From contig JASDFA010000003.1 of NCBI GenBank assembly GCA_035772735.1, forward strand, positions 99,071,001 to 99,135,000: 64,000 bases of DNA, read 5' to 3'. The stretch's first letter is position 1. The number at the start of each line of letters is the position of its first letter. This stretch comes from Datura wrightii (Eukaryota > Streptophyta > Magnoliopsida > Solanales > Solanaceae). The notes under the pieces are model-generated. The model had not been told where the DNA came from and made no database searches. It saw only the letters and a program-made list of their open reading frames with translations. Shown one piece after another: positions 10,601 to 20,952 of this stretch. The position numbers and the translations under genes are program-made.

Positions 10601-12619
10601 TCTTGCTTATGAATTTCACATACTCTTTGATCAAACCTCTTTTATAACATTTATATAACATATATATATTTAACCCTTCCTTATGAATTTCACATACATT
10701 TACACCGTTTAAATAAGTAAAATCATTTAAAACATGCATAATATAAAATAAAATCAAGATAATAATCTGAGAGTAGCGCTTGCATGTTACTTTTTGAAAT
10801 CATGACCTGAGCATAATTGAACATCATCACTAAATCGAATGACCTAAAGCTGAAATATGATAATCATAAATAAAACTGTACATTTGGGTCAAACCTGCTT
10901 TAGAACATATGTATATATATATCACGAGTGATAAACATGCATAACTGAAATCATGAGGAACAATGAGAGACTCGCCATATAACCGACATACCACGATAGA
11001 GCTTACGTGGTCCCAACTATCACACTCAAGTTGATAGAGCCGTCCAAAACCTTGTCAGGGCTAAGGACAATACCATGATATCGATATCAAGCTCAAGGAA
11101 TAATCGGGGCAGGGGGAAAGCTCACAAGAGAGGTCCCAAAGTAATGTATATATATATATATATATAAGTAATAACCCACATTGGCGCGTACTTTTGAGGC
11201 ATAGGGTGATCGACTCTTAGCCTACTCGGTGCTAGACACTACTCCCAAAAACATGCATATGCTCTCTATCGTTTTTCAATGAAGCTCACCATCATCTATT
11301 GATGAAGCTCATAAATCAAATACATCTCAAATCAAAAATCATATATGAGAAGTTTTAGCTTAAATCATACCACAAGCTGAACATAATTGGGAGTCTTCGC
11401 TCCAAAACCATGTGGTAAGCTTAATTCAGGAAATCATAAATAATACTTTAACATGTAGGCATTTCCCAATAGATTAGCATGCTTGAAAATACTCAATTCA
11501 CTTGAAAACATGACTATAAATATGGGTAACTAGAAAACATGACTATAAATATGGGTAACTTGAAAACATGTTTTTCATCACTAATATCTTATCATACTCG
11601 AACATTCATCATAAATCTCGACTTTCATGAAGTTCTCATAAATGGGCATTTTCATTTATAAAACTTGAAACATCATTTTAATTGAAAACAATGTAAAACT
11701 TTCCCACAAATCATAATTCACTAGTAGAAACATATTCAAATCATACCCATGTAGAGAATTAGAAATTTCATGCATTGGGTTAAAACCCCATAGAATCAAC
11801 ATAGGAATTTTCATGATTTAGAAAAAGTTGGGCATGGGTATGAATAGATTTATCCATTCATAACCCTACATACCTGGGAAAGATTTGATTTTGCCACTCC
11901 TTGATTGCCCAATGAAATATTGAAAGGAAACTTGAAGAAAACCTAGTACACTTGATCACCTCTTAAGCCTTCAATTTACATGCATGGATGTGAATGACCC
12001 TAGGAGGGCTTTACGCTTCATAAAACACTTCATTTCGAGCCTAAAACAACATAGTTTAGGATCCTAAGGCTTAGGAATGATGAAAATACACTTAATGAAT
12101 TTCCTGGACAAACTGAACTGCCAGAGACAATGTATGACAAAATGATCCATTGTTGGCTCCCACTGTCCATCTTTACCACTTGTTTGTACTCCCTGAGTTC
12201 AAGTCTCTGATCCCTCACCACGACCGGATAGTACAGGTCATTGCTAGCTCCAACAACTCATTGCTGCCAGTCGTCGTCATCACTGCCTTAATCTGGGATC
12301 CCTTTTCTCGACTGTTGACCACGATCCGTTGTTACCTGCAACAGGTTGTCCCACGATTCGTTACTTCCTCGTTGACCAAGTGTCAGTCTCACCTTGACCA
12401 TAAACAACAACTCGTTTTATCTAGCAACGGGTCGTTCCTAGACCCGTTGCTCCCAACTCCGACCCTGCAGTTGCTTACCACGGACACCTCCAATGGGTCA
12501 TTGATGTCACCAACAATCCATACCTTGACCTGTTTTGTGAAAAATTCCCAGATTTCTCCCACTTTCAATTTTTAAATCTCGAGTCTAGTCTTAGGCACTT
12601 CTGGGGTATTATAATTACA
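10601..12619 (-). repeat. Minus-strand LTR fragment of the TGTAA...CCCC / GGGTCGTGACA family
   Basis: Segments at 10770-11230 match L7 at 62810-63330 nearly phrase for phrase (GAGTAG(C/A)GCTTGCATG, CATGATATCGAT, GGGGCAGGG). The right end ATTACA at 12619 corresponds to an LTR start TGTAAT on the minus strand. The left side is truncated near 10600. A cassette of words such as CGATCCGTTGTT and AACGGGTCGTT lies at 12100-12540, which is the U3 side of the LTR. A (TA)n run is at 11147-11166. Confidence 0.65.
11147..11166. repeat. (TA)n microsatellite
   Basis: Ten TA units in the LTR fragment. The homologous place in the solo LTR at 34968-38771 holds a much longer (CT)n(TA)n tract. Confidence 0.9.
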
Positions 12620-13523
12620 TTGAGCATAACTTGGATTATCCTTTATTAAGATAATATATAATATAGGTGTATAATGCATGTAATGTTAGCCCTTTAACAC
12701 AACTTAAATTTTCTAAAACAGAATCTACGCAAATTTCGGGCAGATTGCACATATTGGCATTAATTTAATGGTGTATTGTCACACCCTTTTCATCCATTTC
12801 AATACAAAACGTAGCCCAACCTACTACCTCCAACCATAGAAAACATACAAAATATCATCCCCTACACAACACACCATACTCAAAATATAATAATAACATA
12901 TTAGACTCACGATTTTTTATCACTGTTTCATGAGTTCGTTACAATAATACAACAAAATTTCTCCACCTGAACTTTGATATAAAAAGATAAACTTAGGAGG
13001 AGTACGTATCACACCTGGAGGGTTTTTTATCCTATTTTTCTTATAGTTAGGAAGATCTTAAGGATCATACACCAAAAAGAGAAGAAGAATCTTCTTAATT
13101 GTTACACAATTTTGGGCATCCAATTTGGGAAAGGGTATACCATGTTTATCAACTTTTCATTACTTGATTTCTTAACTATGTATAGTATGTTAGCACGAAA
13201 GTCATCAGATTTTTAACATACCTTACGTTTGAAGATATCTTGGAGAGAGGAGATAATTCCTGAGCTTTTTTCTAGATTTGTCTGAGAGTAACTGCTGAAA
13301 TATTGATCAATATAACATCCTTATATAGGGGTCACTTTGTCCTAACTTTTGGACTGGTTTTGGACCCCAAATTTGGGCTAGAATGTGTAAAAAGTTTTAG
13401 GGCAATATTTCCTTTGTATGGGCCTCAAATGAGTTAAGTTTGGTGGTTGTTTTGTCCTTTATTTGGACCACAATTATGTTAACATTAGTGTCCAGTTTTT
13501 TCTTCAATTTAGGCCAGTGTTGG
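12620..13523 (-). repeat. AT-rich sequence, possibly part of a minus-strand LTR
   Basis: No gene recognised. TGTCACACCC at 12777 could be the end (GGGTGTGACA on the minus strand) of another LTR. A minus-strand TATA-like site (CTATATAAGG, reverse complement at about 13321-13330) is followed by leader-like sequence. The word theme TTTGGACC/GGGCC upstream continues after TE2 near 44675-44730, suggesting TE2 landed inside this unit. No clean target duplication was found for it. Confidence 0.35.
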
Positions 13524-14943
13524 TGTAATGACCCATCCGTTGTTATAGGAAAGAGGGGGAAGGGGATGGGGGAATAAGTCCGGAATACCCTCTTTTGCCT
13601 AAGTTGTTGGTGGGAAGGTGTTTGGTGAGTGTTAGTGAAATCTTGTGGTAGAGGAATGGTCTGTGTGTAAGAAATGGGAGCTACTAGCCATGGGGAAATG
13701 CTGCAGAGTGGGGATAAGAATTGAAGCGAGATTGTTACCACGATCGAAGGCCCGCTGTAACAGACCAGGAGGATTACCATTGGATCAACTTTAGCTGCAT
13801 TTTGGATGCTATAGAGGGTCCACTACAGTGAAAATGTGACCGATGCAGTGGACGATGAAAATTAGTAAGTGGGTTTTAAGTAAGATTTCAGGTGCTTTAC
13901 CCCATTATTCAAAGCTCGACCTCTTACGAAACACAGAATTTTCCAAGAGCAGAGACATTTTCCTTCCCCAAGGTAAGAACTTCGATCAATTCTCTCTACT
14001 TTCTACTCCTTAACGCCATAGAATCGAAAGGGAGACCTCTAATGGTGAAAATTGTAGTTGAATAACCCTAGAATGGTGAAACTAGAAGCTGCATAATGAG
14101 AACTAGAAGGTGTGAATTTCTAGGTCTAGAAGGGAGTAATGAACATTGTATTTAGGGATTGTGAATAAATATGTACCAGGATAGAGTAAGGGAGACCCGA
14201 AATTTGATAAAGTAATGCTATTAGCCTTAAAAAATCTCTAAGGAGGGGCTGAGGATTGGGAACTCCTTCACCCAGGTTAGGAGTGAGTATTACGTGAATA
14301 GAATGGAATGACTTCCTTTGTGGGTAGCGATGGAGATCATGTTACAGATAGTATGAGGGGACTTAAATGTCCTAGACCCTTATTTGAAGAGTAAATAATA
14401 GAATACTATGAATTTGTTTTTGTAGATTTCAAACATTATGAGGTACTGAGGAAAGGCAAAGCTCTAGCAGAGTAATTGTTATTCTAACCCTTTAATCGAG
14501 GTAGGTTATGGTCTACAAGGAGTTAGAATTTGTATAATGGCATGTAAATGTTTGGAAAGATAATGTATGTATTGGTCTCTAGACATTAAGTATCGTAATA
14601 ATTTCCTTGTTGAATTCCATTATTGAATGATATGATGTCATTATTTATGTAATGTGGAATTGAATGTTGATAGGTTGTTCATGTTCTTTTGTATTGTACG
14701 AAAGTTATCCTTGAATTGTTTGAATATTCAAGTTGGGGCAAAGGGTTAAAATGAGGCCTATCAAAAGTCATATAAATTGACTGAGTGGTAACATACTGAT
14801 ATATGTGAGTAAAAGTTGATAATGTGTTGTCCTAAAATGAGTGACTCGTGCTTGAGGGGAGAATCCACTAGAGCGATTATGGTTGACTGGCTCATGTTCA
14901 AAGAGAGCATCCGAACAAGTAGATGAGTGAGAGCGAGTACCAC

Positions 14944-14948
14944 GCTGG
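14944..14948. repeat. TE3 target-site duplication, left copy
   Basis: GCTGG here matches GCTGG at 22373-22377, exactly flanking TE3. Confidence 0.95.
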
Positions 14949-15202
14949 TGATCTTGGGCAAATTTATATGCCCAAGTAATACTCAAAAGTACCATTTTAG
15001 CCTTGTTTATCTACCAATGTGTATACATTCTCATATAATTGGTAATAAAATGTGAATTTATACTAACCAACATGATTAGCATTGTTTTGCAGGTAAAATG
15101 TAATTTCAGGAAGCTAAAATGCATGTTGGATGATATCGGGGTTGGACTTGGATGCGAGCAAGGAACAAGGCATTGGACAACATGAATTAAAGGGGCTCCG
15201 AG

Positions 15203-15432
15203 ATGGAGCCGTGTCACGCTGCCATCGCGGAGGCCTTCTTCCTGGATAGGGAAAATTCGCCCAAATTCCAGAGAGGGTCCACGTCTGGTCCGTGGCACGG
15301 TGGCTTGGCTCCGCGTTGCACACCGTGCCACGTTGGGCCTTAATTCCTGGACCCCCAATTCCAGTGAGGGTCCGTGTTTGTAGCGTGTCACGGAGGCAGT
15401 GCTCCGCGATGCACTACGTGACACGTTGCTCG
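15203..15432 (+). repeat. Three U3 hairpin modules in TE3 5' LTR
   Basis: Module a (15203-15234) has GGAGCCGTGTCACGCTGCC and CATCGCGGAGG. Module b (about 15290-15340) has arms CGTGGCACGG and CCGTGCCACG. Module c (about 15383-15429) has arms CGTGTCACGGAG and CTACGTGACACG, the second with one mismatch that is absent in the 3' LTR. All lie upstream of the TATA box. Confidence 0.8.
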
Positions 15433-15457
15433 TTATTCCGGGAAAAATTCCCAGTAG

Positions 15458-15466
15458 TATAAATAG
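15458..15466 (+). promoter_or_regulatory. TATA box of TE3 5' LTR
   Basis: TATAAATAG about 30 bases downstream of the third hairpin module. The same site occurs at 21462-21470 in the 3' LTR and, inverted, at about 25214-25222 and 33509-33517 in TE4. Confidence 0.8.
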
Positions 15467-16374
15467 AACACTTAGGTTCATTTTTCTTTATTCTGACTTG
15501 GTGGAGCAAGAACGTGGGTTACAGGCAGTTGAGGGACGAAAATATCAGGGTTTTTTCTCTCTTTCTTTCTTCTTGAATTCAATTGCTTGTATGATTAACA
15601 CTTATTTAAAGATGTTTAATCCACAAATGAGTGGCTAATTCCTCTTCTTGCTGAGGTTATGAACAATTGTGATGAAATGTGATCGTTGATTCTTTGGTTT
15701 TTCATCACTTCTTCCATGTTGTTCTATTAATTCTTGTTCTTACTGCATTAATGTGTGGCCTATGTTAATGTACATCTAAAAAGTCCGGTTTCACTCGAGA
15801 GAGCAAGAAATTGGAAAGTTGTGAATTAATAGGATATGTTCTTTACTTGGTTTGGGAAAATTGAGTATTGATTTACTTTCACGATAGAAATATACCTGAA
15901 AGTCGTATAAGTCAATTTAGGAACCGAGTTTGTATGGCTAGAACATGAATTGCATTTAATCACAGAAATGTAGGTGGATGGTTCATGATTCTTAAATGAG
16001 GTTAAATACGAGAGTTTTAATCTCTTGGCAATAGTTCTTGGCTAGCAACCGGAGGAAAAGATTAACCAAATTATGATGATAATTAATTTCATTACATGTT
16101 TGTTTAACCTCAGCATGCTCTCATTTATAGTTCAGATTCAAAGTAGATAATTGTTTTAGCTTTAGCATAAAAATTATAAAACAAAATATCAAACTCTTGG
16201 TTACACTGTTGTCTGCATTTTTAGAATTAAAATATAGTACACTTGAGCAAATTGCACTTCATCCCAGTCCCTGTGGGATCGATACTTGGCTTACTACAGC
16301 CACTTTACTACTAGTTCGACCACGTGCACTTGCGTGTAGTTATTTACCCATATAACGCAGACCGAACAAGTTTT

Positions 16375-16392
16375 TGGCGCCATTGCCGGGGA
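16375..16392 (+). other. TE3 primer binding site
   Basis: TGGCGCCATTGCCGGGGA begins six bases after the 5' LTR. This is the Athila-type primer site, usually described as complementary to the 3' end of a tRNA-Asp. One base differs from the common TGGCGCCGTTGCC form. Confidence 0.9.
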
Positions 16393-16523
16393 CTGGCAAT
16401 TGGTGAATTTTTCTTAAGTGTAAATTTACTATATTTTTTTCTTAAGTGCTGACAACTTGGTCTTAGTGTTTGTTTTAATTCTTTTTCATTTTATTTTTTT
16501 CTTTTTCAGATACCCTTATTGAC

Positions 16524-17129
16524 ATGATATCGTGGAATACAAATGGTATAAATGGTGGATACTCATATTTTAGCGAATCTTGTCTGAATTGCGGAGGACA
16601 CCACTCGTGGCAACACTGTAACACGTGCAATATATGTAGTGGTCAAGATGGCCATTGGGATGGCTGTACGAATGCATATTCCCCTCCCCCAAGCCCTTAC
16701 TATGATCCTTCTGTTGTTTTTGCTGAATATAGGCATGCTGAATATGAGGACTTGGGATGCCAAGCTCAAATAGAAGATATGCTGAAACAACTCCTGGAGC
16801 AATCAGAAGCAATGAAGGAGGCGATGGCAGTAATGAGAATTCAGCAAGAAGAGAATGCAGAGGCTCTAGAAAGGATGAGCGTCAAACTCACGGAGATGAT
16901 TGCTGAGGCTGAAGCTTGTGATAAATTGCAGGTGACAGTTTTAGCCGATATTCAAGAGGAACTACAAGAGGAAGACAAGGGTGAATTTTTGGATGAAGCC
17001 CAACAATTAGAATTTCTTGAGTGTCCCTGTGATGGGCTCACACTTATGGAAAATCCATTCATGGAAGAAGAGATAGAGTATCCCCCAGTTGACATTAATG
17101 GAGAGATAGATGTCGATGCTAAGAAGTAA
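16524..17129 (+). CDS. TE3 ORF1: zinc-knuckle and acidic coiled-coil protein, function unknown
   Basis: An ATG-initiated frame of 201 residues starts about 130 bases after the primer site, where gag normally begins. Residues about 21-50 have two clustered Cys/His motifs: CLNCGGHHSWQHC (CX2CX3HX4C) and CNICSGQDGHWDGC (CX2CX5HX3C), both resembling retroviral zinc knuckles. A Pro/Tyr-rich linker (PPPSPYYDP) follows. Residues about 80-155 are Glu/Met/Gln-rich with heptad-like spacing (EDMLKQLLEQ, MRIQQEENAEALERM) and probably form a coiled coil. The tail is strongly acidic. I do not recognise the full protein. The first knuckle resembles the C-terminal knuckle of Athila Gag, so it may be a remodelled Gag remnant. 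The frame stops at 17127-17129, and related coding sequence seems to continue in the +1 frame. Confidence 0.6.
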   Translation: MISWNTNGINGGYSYFSESCLNCGGHHSWQHCNTCNICSGQDGHWDGCTNAYSPPPSPYYDPSVVFAEYRHAEYEDLGCQAQIEDMLKQLLEQSEAMKEAMAVMRIQQEENAEALERMSVKLTEMIAEAEACDKLQVTVLADIQEELQEEDKGEFLDEAQQLEFLECPCDGLTLMENPFMEEEIEYPPVDINGEIDVDAKK

Positions 17130-17460
17130 GGAGGTCAAGCACAATGCAGTTTCAGAGTTGAGGTTTATTGGACCACACTCGAAGCATTTTTCGACATTAA
17201 GTTTGGTTGAAAACATAGAAATAGATTCTTCCAAGCTTATAGAGAAATGTCTAGAGGAGGACCAAGCCTCGTATATTTTGAAATTCGCTAACTCGGAGAG
17301 ACAAAATGACTTCGCTTACTTGAGGGCCAATAGGTTCAAAAGGCAACATCTACTGCTTGGTCCTTACAATTTTTCACCACCACCCCTGGAGCATAAGAGG
17401 AAATTAGAGAAGAAATTAGGGGTGAGATTCATATCCTCAAGGTGGAGGAAAAAGCGGTGA
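17110..17460 (+). pseudogene. TE3 ORF1 continuation in +1 frame
   Basis: This frame overlaps the end of ORF1 by 20 bases. It encodes about 116 residues, with a basic end (LGVRFISSRWRKKR) and a segment LLLGPYNFSPPPLEHKRKLE. I infer that it was once the C-terminal part of ORF1, now separated by a small indel. No initiating context was found. The sequence after its stop contains GCACGGGAGGCAACCCGTG, a phrase also found just after gag-protease in TE4 and often seen 3' of coding regions in plant Athila-like elements. Confidence 0.5.
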
Positions 17461-18791
17461 AATTGGATACGTCGTGCCGTGACGGTAAACCAGGCGTTGC
17501 ACGGGAGGCAACCCGTGAAAAAAATTTTCTTTCTTTTTGTAAAGTGTAAATATATTTTTCTTTTTCTTTTTCTTGATTTATAACAAAATTTTTCGTTTTA
17601 GTTTTAGTTTTTAATTTTATTTAGAGTGAAACCTATAATTCTAACCAATTTTGTATAGTGAGATGAATTTCAGGCCAAACGGAGGAAAATATGCACGAAA
17701 TCGCAAAGGAAAAGTCGAGGTATGAAAATTAACAAAAAGTGGCAAAACAGTGAGCTTGGGCGATAGCTCCGTGTCACAGAGGTGGACCTCCTCGTTACCC
17801 TCCGTGACACGTTGAGGTATAATCCGAATTTTTTAAGATTTCCAGAACAGGCTCATAATGGCTCCGTGTCACGGAGGCAGTGCACCGCGATGCACTCCGT
17901 GACACGTTGTCGTGTATATCGCGACGGGTCACACCGGATCGCCGGGTGACCCGTGCGATTTTACTACTTTTTAACCCCGAAAAACCCTCCCTTTCCCTTA
18001 TTTTTCAATTACTCCGCGACCAAAACCCCCCAAAACCCATCCCCCTTTAACGTGACACGGAGTAAGGCAAGAAATTCAACAAGTTTTCTTCGATTCTTCA
18101 AAGTCAAGGTATGTTTTTCGATTTCCTCTCAAATTCTTGTCGATTTTCTTCGATATTGAGTATGTGAGGAGAGCTAAATTGCCCTAAGTAGAAATTGATC
18201 ATGAATTCAATTTTAATTGTTGTTGATGAGTGTTCGGAATGTCGTTATGATTGCTTGAACTCATCAATTGCATAAATTAATCGAATTTCTTGATAATATC
18301 ATTTCTAGGGCTTGTGTTTTGAATGTGAAGTTGAAAATGTAGTAAACTTGTGAATTTCATGCCGGGATGTACATGTTGAATGAGATGAGTCGATGTACTA
18401 ATTGTTAGGATGTTAATAGAACGACGGATTCTCGGTTTAGAGGAATATTGAAATTTGTAAGAATTTGGTTGGTTGTATAGGTTCGTGTAGATAAATTTTT
18501 GTTGTTGTTTTCATTTCTTTGTTTTTACTTTGCTAAGTGCGATGGGTAGAATGTTAGCGATTAGCTGTACGAAGTCTGAGTAGTACACTGAAGATATACC
18601 GTCAAATTTTTTGAACGCACTAAGCATGATTGTATAGTTGGTTATTGTGTGTAAATAAAGTATGATCTTGCCGTATTGTTGTAACTGTAGCTAAGGACTA
18701 AGTGTGGGGTAACCTAGCTTAACCCGACCTTAGCCGAAGTTAATGTCCGTTAGCTTAACATTGATCTTGTTTACTGGGGTTGACAGGTAAA
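17461..18791 (+). other. TE3 spacer between ORF1 and the PF20167-like gene
   Basis: No coding region recognised. It matches TE4 (about 28743-30060, reversed) along its length. It contains hairpin cassettes at 17766-17957, a T-rich tract at 17521-17600, and TAAGTGTGGGGTAA at 18699-18712, which copies the polypurine-tract core. It may be the leader of the downstream gene. Confidence 0.7.
17766..17957 (+). repeat. Internal hairpin cassettes of TE3
   Basis: Two modules of the LTR type are present: GCTCCGTGTCACAGAGG...CCGTGACACG at 17766-17814, and GCTCCGTGTCACGGAGG...CTCCGTGACACG at 17861-17909. A distinct hairpin follows at 17923-17956 with arms ACGGGTCAC and GTGACCCGT. A further half-word ACGTGACACGGAG is at 18050-18062. 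Confidence 0.8.
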
Positions 18792-20012
18792 ATGGCAAGC
18801 AGGCAAGAGAAAGGGAAAGGCGTATCAACTTCGGGTGCCGGAAGGAAGCGAATCAGACTGGGCACAGCAGTCCCAGCAGCACCAGTAGTTCCACGCGGCC
18901 AACGCCGCCAATACGGAACGAGATGGGTGACTAATGAGGGGAAAAAGTGGTACGCGAAGCACAAAGAAAACAAATATTTCCCCAAGGAGCATATAGCACG
19001 GGAACCATTGGCACAGGAGTTCCCTAGGATGGTCCACCGAATCGAGGCAGCTAGGCTCAATTTCATTTTTGAGGAGCCCAAGGAATGTAATTTGCACTTG
19101 GTTCGAGAGTTTTATGCCAATTAGAACCCGACTATCAGAAGCCACACCATCAAAATCAGAGGGCAAATAGTCACCTTGGAGCCCCACCACCTCAATGCCA
19201 TCATAGGAGCGCGGGACACAGATGCCCACGTGCTCCGACAGCTGAACATTACCCCACCATATGCGGACATCAGACGCAGATTGTGTGGGACCCGATCGAC
19301 AGCTAGATGGAGCAGACACAAAGAGAGGGGCTACCACCAGACTCTGCCATATTCACAAATGAACAGGGAAGCCCGAATCTGGCTGAAGATAGTCTGCTCA
19401 TGCCTAATCCCAGGGGTATATATGACAGACGTCACCCGGGATCGTGTACGCCTGGTGTACGCCCTGATGAAAGGGCTGGAGATCAACGTGGGGCGGTAAT
19501 TATCTCCGCCATGAAGAGAGCTCGGTTGCACCAGGGGCACAGGTATGGCTTTGGTGGACTACTCACCACCTTCCTCAGGGGCCTATATGTCGAGGAGGAG
19601 GCCCTTGACTATATCCTGCAGATGGAGCGGCGGGCCTTAGATGTTACTAAAACTAAGGCTCCCGACACCACCCATGGGCCAGTGCTTACACTTGGCGAGC
19701 GACATGCTCGTGATGATCAGTATATGTCTCAAATGTATGGGATACAGATGCTCCAGTTGAGGATAGGGGGGAGGCCGACGACAGAGGAGGAGCTATGGCA
19801 GCTCGAGCTAGACTACCCCTTTAGCGAAAACGCCAGGGCTCTATGCCGAGTGGGGCCAGCATTTGTAGAGCCCACAGATGATGATGTCCCCATAGACGAG
19901 GAGACACGTCGGGAGGACTCTGATGTGGAGTCCGATGATGACGACGGGGGTGACTCAAGACATGGGAGATGAAGCAGCAGCACCCGACGAAGAAGTGGAA
20001 TACTTTGACTGA
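18792..20012 (+). pseudogene. TE3 PF20167-like 'putative plant transposon protein' gene, decayed
   Basis: About 405 codons from ATG 18792 (MASRQEKGKG) to a TGA at 20010-20012 when read in register with the TE4 copy. Family-like segments are FYAN...NP, IRGQIV, NAIIGARDTDAHVLRQLNI, PPYADIRR, LPYSQMNREARIWLKIV, MTDVTRDRVRLVYALMKG, RYGFGGLLT, and TKAPDTTHGPVLTLGERH, then an acidic tail DVESDDDDGG. The copy has a TGG-to-TAG-like stop at 19122-19124, a one-base loss near 19495 (INVG then stop) and a small frame change near 19965. The family is common in plant genomes and named from its repeat context, but has no known activity. It occupies the env-like position between internal region and 3' LTR. 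Confidence 0.75.
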
Positions 20013-20936
20013 TCAGGGAGTTCCACCACCCGATTTTGTGCTATTTTAATTTTTGTGAACACTGGGGAGAGTGTTCGAGCTAAGTGTGAGGTGGGAGTAG
20101 TTAGGTGATGGGCTGGGCTGTTTTGTATGTATGCTCTATTCTGTTGTCGTGTATGTGAAAATTTTTTGTCCCTGTGAGTTGTGAATTGTTAAGTTGTTGT
20201 TCTGTTTGTAAATTTATGTAAAATTGATGTGTGTTGCTGAATGTTGCTAGCTGATTCTGATTTTGTACATATTTTTTTTCTATCGAAATGATCGATATTT
20301 TCAACAATTAATATGATGGGCCATACTAAAGAAAATCATCAAGAATGGGATGATGGAAAAAAGAAACAATGTCCATGAGTTGATGGGATGTGTTGAAAAG
20401 GCGCTTAAGGATGCTAGTGGCTATTATTGGCTAATCCAATATTTACTAGTTCCGTAGCTTCCATTACAACCTGTTAAAGTCCTACATGATCTTACATCGC
20501 ACTTCTTTATATTAGTGGAGTAATACACTAAGGGCAAGCTTATGGGTCATGACATGATGCATGTGAATTCTTTTGGGAGAGAGAGCGAAATTGTTTTTAC
20601 ATGCCCCTGCTTGAATTCTTGTGAGTCATATGAGCAAAAAGGGGAAGATTCTCTTGTATTGTGAGGGCACATGCTTGATGAAAGATTCATTTTCGTGTCG
20701 GATATCTTGATCAGCTGATTTGCATGAGTTTGCCAATATCGAGAGTCAATTCTTAAAGTCTAGGAGGTCTTAATGTATTGAAGGTCATTGCATTGATAAG
20801 ACCATGCATGTTTTCTTGATGATTTGTTGTATTGAATAATCGATATGACCGTAGCCTAAATTGTCGAACCAAAGTAGCGAGGTTGGGATGTAAATTGCAT
20901 GAAGTGTAGGATTGTTGTTCGAGGACGAACAAGGAT
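20013..20936 (+). other. TE3 3' non-coding region
   Basis: No gene. It holds a TAAGTGTGAGGTGGGAGTAG block at 20081-20100, a relative of the polypurine tract, and GTTCGAGGACGAAC at about 20918-20931 immediately before the true polypurine tract. The same layout is inverted in TE4 at 25748-27524. Confidence 0.7.
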
Positions 20937-20952
20937 TTAAGTGTGGGGTAAG
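20937..20952 (+). other. TE3 polypurine tract
   Basis: TTAAGTGTGGGGTAAG sits directly before the 3' LTR start TGATCTTGGG. It is purine-rich with a G4 run, shorter and less pure than the Tekay tracts. Confidence 0.75.

Larger units (their letters stand above)
14949..16368 (+). repeat. TE3 5' LTR, 1420 bp
   Basis: It starts TGATCTTGGGC and ends ACCGAACA. It contains an 8-bp inverted repeat right after the terminal TGAT, three U3 hairpin modules at 15203-15432, a TATA box at 15458 and a G-box-like CCACGTGCAC near its end. Differences from the 3' LTR are few and scattered. Open frames overlapping 15011-15638 are not genes. Confidence 0.95.

Noticed and set aside
12150..12575. 141-residue open frame
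   Set aside because: It lies in the U3 word-repeat cassette of a minus-strand LTR. The low-complexity CGTTG words keep the frame open by chance.
15011..15481. Minus-strand frames of 156 and 148-155 residues in both TE3 LTRs (also 25072-25587 in TE4)
   Set aside because: They track GC-rich hairpin modules that lack stops. They are antisense to the LTR and have no known domain.
18785..18794. AGGTAAAATG before the PF20167-like start as a splice acceptor
   Set aside because: A similar CAGGTAAAATG occurs in the TE3 LTR near 15090-15101, but without transcripts nothing distinguishes a splice site from chance.
18792..20012. Reading the PF20167-like gene as a DNA transposase of a cut-and-paste element
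   Set aside because: No terminal inverted repeats surround it and no DDE motif is evident. Its borders are those of an LTR retrotransposon with a 5-bp duplication.
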